Shown here: in pieces, positions 50,463-58,454 of the stretch | How the letters are laid out: each line of letters starts with the position of its first letter | How positions within the stretch are numbered: position 1 is the first letter of the stretch | Assembly (NCBI GenBank): GCA_035527715.1 | Contig: DATKZY010000141.1 | Location: 11,442 to 75,441, forward strand | Reading direction: 5' to 3' | Origin: DSUN01 sp035527715 | Lineage (GTDB): Bacteria > Planctomycetota > PUPC01 > DSUN01 | DNA: 64,000 nucleotides | Position numbers and translations under genes: made by a program | The notes under the pieces: model-generated | Seen by the model: only the letters and a program-made list of their open reading frames with translations | Told to the model about the DNA's origin: nothing | Databases searched by the model: none

Positions 50463-53400
50463 TCATGGTTGCCCCTTGTCCGTTCCGATGCAGAGCGTCT
50501 GCCCATCCATCAGGGCCAGGACGACGCTGCCGTCAGCGGCTACGGCCAAGCCGTTGTGGACCGCCCGGGCCGGCAGGTTGATCTCCCACATCTTCCCGCC
50601 ATCAGCGCGGCTCAGGGCGGTGATCTTGCCGGGGATATCCCGGGCGGGATTCTGCCAGTCGGGTTGGGTGGTCACCACCAGCACTGAATTCCGGGTGAGC
50701 GCGCAGGCCAGCGGGTGCCACCCGTGCCCAAAGGCGGAACTCCACGTGAACAAACCCTCGGCATGGGCCGTGAAGGCCCGCGAGATCAGCTCGCGCGGCA
50801 CGGTGACGGCTTGCTTGGGCGGTTGGTTATCGAGGGCCAGTATCTCGGCCGTGCTCGGCCCGGCCATCAGGGCGTCGAGCGCCTTGAGCAGCTTGTCGCG
50901 GGGAATCATCACGAGGCCGTTGAATTTCAGATTGCAGATGAAGACCGCGTCCTGCTCATCCCAAGCCGGCAGTTGCCCGCAGTCCTGCGCACTGACCACC
51001 GGCAGGCGCCCGTTCCCGTCCCGGTCGCGGCCCAGGAACACGATGTTCGAGCGCCAGATCCCATTTTCGGCCTGGTCGGTCAGGATGCGCCGGCCGCCGT
51101 ACATGAGCCACTCCTGCGAAAGGGCGCCGATGTCCTGGCCCTTCACGCTGCTCCACACCTCGGCGAACGCCTGGCCGGTTCTCCACTTCGACACTTGAAA
51201 TGGCCCCAGGCGGGTCCCAGACGTGGGGGAAAAGGCTGGACGGCAGGAACCGTCTTGGGGATCGATCCGGACCGGCGGTGCCATGCCGCCGTGGTAGAAG
51301 AGCTCGCCGGCCAGCGCGAACTGTGCTCCTCCCGAAATCCTGCCGCCCGATTCCGAAGCGCTCCAATCGCTGCACTCCCAGAGCACCTTGCCGCTGGCGG
51401 CATCGGCGCACACGGCACGCACGCCATCCACCATATCGATCAACCCGGCGCTGACCACCACCTTGCCGTCCGCGACCACGGGCGAGCCGAGGATCGGCCA
51501 GCGGCTAGCGAGTTGCTCGTAGACCATGACCCGCCCGGTTTCCGGCGCAGCCCGCAAGCGCCAGAGTTCACGGCCGTCGGCCAGGGAGAAGGCGTACAGA
51601 TGCCCATCCGCGCTGCCAACGAACACCCGGTCCTGCCACACCGTCGGGCTGCTGTGGACCCGCCCGGAGGTGTAGGCGCGCCAGAGGCGCTTGCCGCTGG
51701 CCAGGTCCAGCGCGTCCACCGCTCCATCGGCCTGGGCGACGATGACCCGGTTGTCGGCCGCCAGCGGCGGCGTGGGCACGAACTCCGCGTCCATCAGCAC
51801 GTGCGTATGGTGCGACAGGCGGCCGGCCTGGTACAGCGGCGGCGTCTGCCAGCGGATCCGGGCCTTCGCAGGGACACCAACCGGCATGAACAGGGATCGC
51901 TGCGGATTGCCGCGGTAGGTCAGCCAGCCCTGCGGGGCCTGGGATGCCGCAACGGGGGCATCGGCGCCGCGGTGCAGACGCTCGGGCGGCTTCGGCAGGT
52001 GCTCTTCCCGCGACGCCTGGGCGATCAATCCCCGCCACTCCATGCAGCCCACGCACGGGACAGGGAATTTCCAGAGCAGGCCGTCGGCTACGAAGCTGCC
52101 GGCGCTGCACGAGGTCTTGAGGGGTTCGGGGGGCGCATAGGGCGTGTCGGCGAGGAAGGGCGCCATGGTGCTGCGCGCGCAGGAATTCCCATTGAAGGGG
52201 CGGAAGCCTTTGACCGGCACGAATGGCCCGCTGGCCTGGAAGCGAGCGAGCGTTTCCGCTCCCTGCCGGATCTCGATGCCGCACAGAACCGGATTGGGAT
52301 CCGGACACCCCTGCGTGCCGGAGATTCGGATGGCCAACCGCCCCTTCTCGTCGGCGTGCGAGGGCAGGTCGCGCACCAGGGCCTTGTTCCGGCCGCCCGC
52401 CGCCGCGAACACGTCAAACCCCTTCAGGGCCTCGGTGCCATTCACCGCGACATCCATCAGCCGCCGGCCCGCTTTGTCGTTCCAGGGCTCGAGGAGGCGC
52501 AGACGGATGACATAGGCGCCGCCGGCCGCCAGGTCTTCCACGGAGTAGTTGGTGGGGCCGGTCACGAGCCGGAAGCTCTTCCCGAGGACCTCGCTTCCGC
52601 CGGGAACGCCCGAAGTGTCCGCCTTTGCGTCGATCGCGAAATCGCGCCCCTCGCCCTCCCGCGCCACGCGGCACATGCCGACCTTCATCTTCCCCAGCGG
52701 CTTGCCCGTCACGGGATTCAGGCTCGTCGCGTCCTTCCAGATCAGGCCCCAGAAGGCGAGCGGGCAATACAGACTGCGTCCAGGGGTCGGCGTGGTCCAC
52801 AAGCGTCTGCCATCGCTTTGCGCGAGCACCACCGCCTCCAGCATTTCCGCTCCGGAGATCACATAGACCCCCGCCATGGCATAGCCGGACACGGGATGGC
52901 GGGAGGTGGCATCCCACTCGTAGTCCTGGAACGTCATGCCCGGCGTCCGCGGGAAGCCGGCCTTCACGGTCCAGATGCTCTTCCCGTCCTTCACGGAAAG
53001 CGCCTCCGCCGTGTCGCCTTCGCGGCAGAGAAAGAGCCGGTCCCCGTCGATCGCAGGCGAACGCGGGTCGAACGCATCCTTGCCGGCCTGACGGTCCACC
53101 CGCCAGATCGGCGCGAACGATTTCCGGTCCAACGCCATCAGGGTCAATCCTGAAGAACGGAATGGGACGAGGTTCTTCTCCGACCGTCGGCCCAGGTTCT
53201 TCGTGACGCTTCCGCCGAGGATGAACAGCCGGCCCTCGTGCAGCGTCATCCACTTGATCTCGGGACAATCCAGTGGCGTGTACCTTTTCTCCTTGCCCGT
53301 CGCGGCGTCGAGTTCCAGGATGCGGTTGCCGTCGGCCACGAGCAACAGCGCGCCGTCACCCACCACGATGGATCGCGACACCTGCACCCACGCGGCGGGC

Positions 53401-54239
53401 GAGAGCCGCCGCAGCCAGAGACGCGCGCCGGAGCCGGCAGCCTGCGCCATCAGGACGGGGCCGTCCCCCTCTGTGGCATCGGCAAAGGCGGGAGGCCCCG
53501 CCGAACTGTCCATCTCATGCCCGTTCCACAGCATGAAAAGCCGCCCGCCGGACACGATGGGCAGCTCGATACGGGTGGGGCCGAAATACGGCTTTCCGGT
53601 CCACTGGATCGTGGCGGGAAGCGAGAAGGCCGTGTCCGTAGACACCGGGTTGTTGTCGGAGCCATGCCACCATTGCGCCCAGTCGTCGGCGCCGGGCAGC
53701 GGATCGGCCTGGACGGCGACGAGCGCGCCTTCCCCCGGCAGCGCGGCCACGTGTTTCGCGATGGATCCGGCCCAAGTGCGGAGTGCCGTTGCATCGAGTG
53801 CACCTGACGCATCGCCCACTACCGCCACGCCATACCACGGATGCAGGACGCGACGAATCTCCGCTACCAGTTCCGGCGTCAACTCCCCGGCCTTGAGATC
53901 CGTGAGCACCACCAGATCGGCGCTACGGCCCGCGGGAAGCAACCGCGCCAGGCCGCCGTGGTCGAACCAGACCCTCCGGCCGAGCAAGCCCTTCTCGTCG
54001 GCAGCCCGGCGCGCCTGCGCAACCCGGGCGTCGTCGCCATCCTGCCCGTGCAGGCGCAGGTTCTTGTCGCCGGCGGCCAAAGCGAGCGCCAACGCTCCGC
54101 CGCCGCAGCGCGGCAGGTGCACCAGCCCCACTGGCCGCGAGGTCGCCCGTAGGATCCGCTCCGCCAGCGCGTGGGCATCTTTGCCCCGGGCGAACGTCGC
54201 CGCCAGGAACGCTGCGGCGAGCGGAATCAGTCGCAACAT
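50463..54239 (-). CDS. exported giant PQQ-type beta-propeller protein with methyltransferase-like and malectin-like domains
   Basis: 1258 residues. A signal peptide (MLRLIPLAAAFLAATFARG) is followed by a domain resembling class I SAM methyltransferases (residues about 25-150: GLVHLPRCGGGALALALAAG, ADLVVLTDLKAGELTPELVA). PQQ-like blades follow (LLLVADGNRILELDAATGK, LTLMALDRKSFAPIWRVD). Then comes a malectin-like insertion (YVIRLRLLEPWNDKAGRRLM) and a second propeller (VIVAQADGAVDALDLASGKR, VFVGSADGHLYAFSLADGRE). The ATG at 54239 has AAGGAGG before it. No PQQ enzyme active site is evident, so a binding or scaffold role is likely. It has its own promoter at 54298-54327. Confidence 0.85.
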   Translation of the reverse strand: MLRLIPLAAAFLAATFARGKDAHALAERILRATSRPVGLVHLPRCGGGALALALAAGDKNLRLHGQDGDDARVAQARRAADEKGLLGRRVWFDHGGLARLLPAGRSADLVVLTDLKAGELTPELVAEIRRVLHPWYGVAVVGDASGALDATALRTWAGSIAKHVAALPGEGALVAVQADPLPGADDWAQWWHGSDNNPVSTDTAFSLPATIQWTGKPYFGPTRIELPIVSGGRLFMLWNGHEMDSSAGPPAFADATEGDGPVLMAQAAGSGARLWLRRLSPAAWVQVSRSIVVGDGALLLVADGNRILELDAATGKEKRYTPLDCPEIKWMTLHEGRLFILGGSVTKNLGRRSEKNLVPFRSSGLTLMALDRKSFAPIWRVDRQAGKDAFDPRSPAIDGDRLFLCREGDTAEALSVKDGKSIWTVKAGFPRTPGMTFQDYEWDATSRHPVSGYAMAGVYVISGAEMLEAVVLAQSDGRRLWTTPTPGRSLYCPLAFWGLIWKDATSLNPVTGKPLGKMKVGMCRVAREGEGRDFAIDAKADTSGVPGGSEVLGKSFRLVTGPTNYSVEDLAAGGAYVIRLRLLEPWNDKAGRRLMDVAVNGTEALKGFDVFAAAGGRNKALVRDLPSHADEKGRLAIRISGTQGCPDPNPVLCGIEIRQGAETLARFQASGPFVPVKGFRPFNGNSCARSTMAPFLADTPYAPPEPLKTSCSAGSFVADGLLWKFPVPCVGCMEWRGLIAQASREEHLPKPPERLHRGADAPVAASQAPQGWLTYRGNPQRSLFMPVGVPAKARIRWQTPPLYQAGRLSHHTHVLMDAEFVPTPPLAADNRVIVAQADGAVDALDLASGKRLWRAYTSGRVHSSPTVWQDRVFVGSADGHLYAFSLADGRELWRLRAAPETGRVMVYEQLASRWPILGSPVVADGKVVVSAGLIDMVDGVRAVCADAASGKVLWECSDWSASESGGRISGGAQFALAGELFYHGGMAPPVRIDPQDGSCRPAFSPTSGTRLGPFQVSKWRTGQAFAEVWSSVKGQDIGALSQEWLMYGGRRILTDQAENGIWRSNIVFLGRDRDGNGRLPVVSAQDCGQLPAWDEQDAVFICNLKFNGLVMIPRDKLLKALDALMAGPSTAEILALDNQPPKQAVTVPRELISRAFTAHAEGLFTWSSAFGHGWHPLACALTRNSVLVVTTQPDWQNPARDIPGKITALSRADGGKMWEINLPARAVHNGLAVAADGSVVLALMDGQTLCIGTDKGQP

Positions 54240-54297
54240 GCTTGCCTCCTTGCCCGATGAGGTGCGGGCCAGACAAATCCAGAAGACATGAGACACT

Positions 54298-54327
54298 CTC
54301 ATAGCACATGGCGCCGGACGGAGTCAA
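54298..54327 (-). promoter_or_regulatory. sigma-70-type promoter of the PQQ-propeller gene
   Basis: Minus strand TTGACT (54327-54322), 18 bases, TATGAG (54303-54298). It is divergent from the rightward promoter at 54357-54384. Confidence 0.5.
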
Positions 54328-54356
54328 AACCATTCGCATCGGCTTCTGCCCGGAAG

Positions 54357-54384
54357 TTGACAGGCTGTTTCGTTGCGGTACAAT
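54357..54384 (+). promoter_or_regulatory. sigma-70-type promoter of the frameshifted exported protein
   Basis: TTGACA (54357-54362), 16 bases, TACAAT (54379-54384). Transcription near 54391 leads to the ATG at 54434. Confidence 0.65.
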
Positions 54385-54433
54385 GCCACCCGAGCCGGAC
54401 AGCATGGTTTTCGCAAGAAAGGATGATACGTCC

Positions 54434-54760
54434 ATGGGCATCGCGCGTCCCGAAGTTTCTCGGAAGAGGATAGCAGCGTGGGCGGCTTGCGCTATTGTGC
54501 CGTGGCTGATGGCTTCTCCCTGCGCATGGGGCGGGGTCGGGCCCACGAACTGCTATATTACATGTACAGGCTGCGGGATAACCTGACCATCAAGGCAGAC
54601 GTCTCCGACAGCCAACTACGGTTCGACAAGGAGTGTTCGTTTCGCGTCTACCTGTACAACACCCTGTCGCAACCGTTCTGGAATGCGAAGCTCGAGGTGC
54701 TCAGCGACCAGTTCGAGGCAACCGTCGTGAGGCGGGGTATCTATAGGGCAGGCGCCGCGC
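54434..54760 (+). pseudogene. broken exported protein (signal peptide and body in different frames)
   Basis: From ATG 54434 a good signal peptide is read (SRKRIAAWAACAIVPWLMAS, then PCAWGG) but the frame stops at 54584-54586. From about 54570 a different frame reads like real protein (NLTIKADVSDSQLRFDKECS, FRVYLYNTLSQPFWNAKLEV) and itself fades near 54750. A single indel around 54560-54585 would join them. The local base composition is less GC-rich than average. The promoter at 54357-54384 is intact. Function is not recognised. A sequencing error cannot be excluded. Confidence 0.5.
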
Positions 54761-54815
54761 GGTTCGCCCGCCACCTGCCGCGCTTGTCAACCGACGTTCA
54801 CAGTCGCACCCGGCG

Positions 54816-56036
54816 TTGGCCGACGGGAAGCTCTATGTCCGGGGCGCCAAGGCACTCTACTGCTACGACCTGAGACCCGCCGAGATGCCCGGCGGAGGCT
54901 CCTCCTCCTCGTCCTCCTCGTCCGGATCGACGGCTGTTGCGGCGCCGCCGACTGCTGAAATCGTCCAGGTCTTGCTCGCCGGAGGAGCGGGGATGCCACG
55001 GGATTTCGACCCTTCGAGTCTCTTCTCTGTGGGCGAGTTCCTTTACGCCGTGGGTCCGCCCCGGAAACCCTCGCTTCACTATTTCAAGCGGGACGCATCA
55101 AGCGGCTTGCTCGCGCACGCCGGCAGCGTCGTCGCCGCCCAGCAGGAATGTCACACCTCAATGGCTTCCCTCGTTGGCGGACGACTGTACTTTCTTCTGA
55201 CGCGCTGGGCGAACAACACGGTTGACAACAGGCTGGTGTGGTTCGACGTTGACGCCAAGACGGGAAAGCCCGAGGAGAAGGGCGTTACACCGATGCTGGC
55301 CTGGACGGATCGCCCAGGGCACACCGAGTCTGCCGGCTGGGGGAGAATGCTCGTGCCGAGCGTCGACCAGAAGAGCCTCTACGTGGCGACGGACCGCGCC
55401 ATCCTCTGGTTCAAGATCGAAGCGGACGGCAGGCCGGTGCCGGCCGGCCAGCTCGCGGGCAAAGGGATTGGGGAGTATGTGTTTGCCGCGCCGGACGGGA
55501 AATGGCTCTACACTATGACGCACAAGCCAGTCCCGGCAATCGCCTGCATCGAGTGCAAGCCGAACGGTGAGCTGGCGCTCGGAAAGATAGTGGACCTTGA
55601 TCCCAAGTGGGGCGTTCGCGGCGTCCAGACGGAATTCTCGATGTCCATGACGCCCGACGGCAAGTGGTTGTACGCGGCCGACTGGAACCCTAGCCTCGGC
55701 GACACCGTCGAGGAAGGCGACGACCATGGGCTCGAGACGTTCGTACTGTCGCTGGCTTTCGGGGGCAAAGTCGTGGCGGGTACCCTTGACGACTTCGAAG
55801 GTGACGGCGCCGCCGGCTTTCCTGATGGCTTCGACGAGCAATTCGCTTTGGTTCAGCGGGACGGTGTCATCCTTGTCCCCATGGGCGACGAAGAACGGGG
55901 GGAGTGTCTCTGGAGACATAGGCGATGGGATTGGCTTGGGCCACGAGCGGGTTCTTCTCCTCGACTACGCCGCCGACGAACCGAACCAGAAACGAGTTGG
56001 GCGCGTCGAGCCCTACGGTGGTCTGCTGTCCCCTAA
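54816..56036 (+). CDS. beta-propeller protein fragment with Ser-run linker, probably a composite remnant
   Basis: The frame starts with what looks like the C-terminal end of a PQQ-propeller (HPALADGKLYVRGAKALYCY, then DLRP). It passes through a Ser8 run (SSSSSSSSGST) encoded by TCC/TCG triplets into a propeller of other origin (SLFSVGEFLYAVGPPRKPSL, MLVPSVDQKSLYVATDRAIL, SMSMTPDGKWLYAADWNPS). Beyond about 55745 the frame is antisense to an alpha/beta hydrolase and is not protein-like. No natural start codon or signal peptide is seen; TTG 54816 is a formal start. I read it as two gene pieces joined by deletion, possibly no longer functional. Confidence 0.5.
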   Translation: MADGKLYVRGAKALYCYDLRPAEMPGGGSSSSSSSSGSTAVAAPPTAEIVQVLLAGGAGMPRDFDPSSLFSVGEFLYAVGPPRKPSLHYFKRDASSGLLAHAGSVVAAQQECHTSMASLVGGRLYFLLTRWANNTVDNRLVWFDVDAKTGKPEEKGVTPMLAWTDRPGHTESAGWGRMLVPSVDQKSLYVATDRAILWFKIEADGRPVPAGQLAGKGIGEYVFAAPDGKWLYTMTHKPVPAIACIECKPNGELALGKIVDLDPKWGVRGVQTEFSMSMTPDGKWLYAADWNPSLGDTVEEGDDHGLETFVLSLAFGGKVVAGTLDDFEGDGAAGFPDGFDEQFALVQRDGVILVPMGDEERGECLWRHRRWDWLGPRAGSSPRLRRRRTEPETSWARRALRWSAVP

Positions 56037-56885
56037 AGGCCAGGAGGTCGGTGGGCCCGAAGTAGTCGACAGCGCATTGCACGCGGCTGGAGAAATCGAG
56101 GTTCCCGCCCACGTTGCCTTCGAGGACATTGACTCCGCCGCTGGTGCCGACCAGTGCTGCCAGGTGGCCGCCCGCAGAACTTCCCCATACGCCGATGTGG
56201 TCGGGGTCGATGGAGTATTTCCTGGCGTTGGCGCGAAGGAAGCGGATGGCGGCCTTGCAGTCGTGGATCTGTGCCGGGAAGATGGCCTCAAAAGACAGGC
56301 GGTAGTTGATGCTGGCGACGACATAGCCATGGGACACAAGGCCCAGGGCCAAATGGGGGGCATCTTTCGATCCGGCCACCCAGGCGCCACCGTGAATCCA
56401 GACGACCAGCGGCAACGGCCCGTTAGCGTCCTTGGGGCGGTACAGGTCTAGGCGGAGGCCCTTGTCGGCGACCTTGGCGTACTCAACATCGAACATGGCT
56501 TCGACGCCCGCGGGCAGGACGATTGCGGGCAGCTCCGGCGCCTCCGATCCTATGCCCAGGGAATCAATCCGATACCGCTGGCCGTCGGCGTGGAACCGGA
56601 TCGCAACGGTGTCGCCCTTGCGCCGCGCCTTGAGCTTGTTTCTGACGTCTCCGGGCGGCCAACTGCACGCGTACGCGTCCACCGGGCCGTCCTTGGGCTT
56701 CACCGCGATCCAGAAAGCGTCGGGCCCGATGAAGACGACGGAGCCGGTCACCGTCCCTTTGTCTGCGCGCGTCTCGCTCTTGATGCTCAGCAGCCTGCGG
56801 ACACCGCCGTCCACAGGCCAGCGGCCAGCACCATCGCCCACGCCAACAGAATCCGATAGCCATGTCTCCGCCGTGAGTTGCGCAT
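55690..56885 (-). pseudogene. exported alpha/beta hydrolase (BD-FAE-like carboxylesterase) with two frameshifts
   Basis: From ATG 56885 (ribosome binding site AAAGGA) a signal peptide is read (ILLAWAMVLAAGLWTAVSAG), stopping at about 56788. The body continues in another frame: an N-terminal add-on (GTVTGSVVFIGPDAFWIAVK), then the hydrolase core with oxyanion LVVWIHGGAWVAGSKD and nucleophile IGVWGSSAGGHLAALVG. At a G6 tract (55897-55902) the frame shifts again; removing one base restores DTPPFFVAHGDKDDTVPLNQ with the catalytic Asp and GTRHDFAP with the His. The second frame stays open to 55158, but hydrolase-like sequence ends near 55690. All triad residues are recognisable, so the decay is recent or is an assembly artefact. 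Confidence 0.65.
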
Positions 56886-57045
56886 AGCCCTGTCCTTTGA
56901 TCGTGGATGTTCCCGTCCTTGACCAAGCGATCTCTCGACCGGGATTTCCCGGATGGCCTCCGGCCAGCGATCGCCCTCGGCCTTTCAGGCGAGTCTATCA
57001 TCAATCCCGGGCAGCGGCAACCCGGACAGATGGAACCCCTTGGAC

Positions 57046-58350
57046 TCACGGTTGAACGAGGAAGGGGATGTTGGCGGTGGCAGCGTTGCCGTGGCCGTCG
57101 AGGACGAAGACGAAGACGCGGAAAGGGCCGGGCGCGTCGGGGGCGATGAAGGTGCACTCGGCACCGCGGTCCTCTCTGATCCGGTCGGGCATCGGCTCCG
57201 AGCGCTTCTCGCCCATCCCAGCGTAGCCCGCCCGCGCGACCTCAGGCACAACTTCCCAGCGATATGCCAGGTGGTCGCCCTCGGAGGCCGTGACCTTGAT
57301 CGAGGCGACATGGGCGCTCCCCGGCTTGAGCGTGACGTTGTCGGCGGCGGACTGGCCGTCAATGCGGAGCGGCTCGACTTTCGGCGCTCGGCTGGGCGGC
57401 CACTTGCCCGTCCAGAGGTACTGCATGACGTTGACGGCCTCGGTCCGCTCGCCGCTCTCGATGAACATGCCGTACCAGGTGTGAGTCCGCTCGCGCCTCG
57501 ACAGCCAAATGAAGACGTAGGAGCCGAGGCAGCGGTCGGGGTCTTTGAGCATCGTGTTCTGGTAGCGTTCGAGGTAGCGCTGGGCTTTCTCGGTGCTGGT
57601 CTCCTCGATGGCGGCGCCCCACTTGGTGCGGGGCACCTGCCAGTCGCCGGAGGGTCCCCATTCCGTGATCACATAGGGCTTGTCCCAGCCGTCGGCGCGG
57701 ATCTTCGCGGGAACGGTCTCGATGCCCTTGTAGTAGTTGATGCCAAGGAGATCGAGGTCGGGGCAGCGCTTCTTGATCTCCTGGATGTCGCCCCCCTGGA
57801 TCGACCCGTCGCCGATGACCGTCATCACGGGATGGTTCGGGTCGGTGTCGTGGATCATCCGGGCGACCTCGTTGACGGCGCCCCAGACCTTCTTGTCTTT
57901 GTAGTTCACCGACAACTCGTTGCCAATGCCCCAGAGCAGGAGAGCCGGGTGGTCGCGGAATTCCGTGACGATGGCCTTCGTCCGCTCCGCCTGTTCGCGG
58001 ACGGCTTTCTCGTCGCTGTAGTTGAAGCCGTGGACGGCTTCCATCTTCATCGGGAGGCCGAGGGTGACGGTGGCGCCGAGGCGGCGGGCCTCGTCGAGGA
58101 CGGCCTTCAGGTTTCCGCCGCACCGGACCGAGTTGCCGCCGCGGGCGACGATGCCGCTCAGGGGGAACTTCCCGCTCGGGTCGCTCCAGTAGACGGCGCC
58201 CTTGATGTAGTACGGCTGGCCGCCGCGGTAGAGCTGAAACTTCTCACCGTCGCGGCGGATCTCGACGCGGATGGGGCCTGCCTCGCCGCCGGCAGCCACC
58301 GCTGCCGCCAGCAGGAGCACGGCCAGTCCAGGGAGGACCAGGTGCATCAT
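57046..58350 (-). CDS. exported glycoside hydrolase, GH2-type TIM barrel
   Basis: 434 residues with a signal peptide (MMHLVLPGLAVLLLAAAVAAG|GEAG). FQLYRGGQPYYIKGAVYWSD begins the barrel as in GH2 C-terminal domains. The acid/base Glu is in LLLWGIGNELSVNY, and the nucleophile Glu is in KPYVITEWGPSGDW. The N-terminal sandwich domains of true GH2 enzymes are missing. The last about 90 residues form an Ig/PKD-like domain (YRWEVVPEVARAGYA, ECTFIAPDAPGPFRVFVFVL). The sugar specificity is unknown. AAGGAG precedes the ATG at 58350. It lies at the downstream end of the leftward carbohydrate operon. Confidence 0.85.
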   Translation of the reverse strand: MMHLVLPGLAVLLLAAAVAAGGEAGPIRVEIRRDGEKFQLYRGGQPYYIKGAVYWSDPSGKFPLSGIVARGGNSVRCGGNLKAVLDEARRLGATVTLGLPMKMEAVHGFNYSDEKAVREQAERTKAIVTEFRDHPALLLWGIGNELSVNYKDKKVWGAVNEVARMIHDTDPNHPVMTVIGDGSIQGGDIQEIKKRCPDLDLLGINYYKGIETVPAKIRADGWDKPYVITEWGPSGDWQVPRTKWGAAIEETSTEKAQRYLERYQNTMLKDPDRCLGSYVFIWLSRRERTHTWYGMFIESGERTEAVNVMQYLWTGKWPPSRAPKVEPLRIDGQSAADNVTLKPGSAHVASIKVTASEGDHLAYRWEVVPEVARAGYAGMGEKRSEPMPDRIREDRGAECTFIAPDAPGPFRVFVFVLDGHGNAATANIPFLVQP

Positions 58351-58382
58351 CGTTGGTTCTCCTTCCGCAATCCAATCCCCTG

Positions 58383-58454
58383 CTACGGAAGATGCGACAG
58401 CGCAGCGGCCGTTGCGCACAGAAGCATGGCCAGCGAGCATGCGAGATGTCTCAT
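58383..58454 (-). CDS. 23-residue signal-peptide-like small ORF
   Basis: MRHLACSLAMLLCATAAALS followed by HLP and TAG. It has a strong GGGAGGGGAG ribosome binding site, and its ATG overlaps the stop of the upstream 702-residue gene (ATGA, 58454-58451). It ends 32 bases before the GH gene. It is either a short membrane or leader peptide or the surviving leader of a deleted exported protein. It is too short for standard gene finders. Confidence 0.45.
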   Translation of the reverse strand: MRHLACSLAMLLCATAAALSHLP

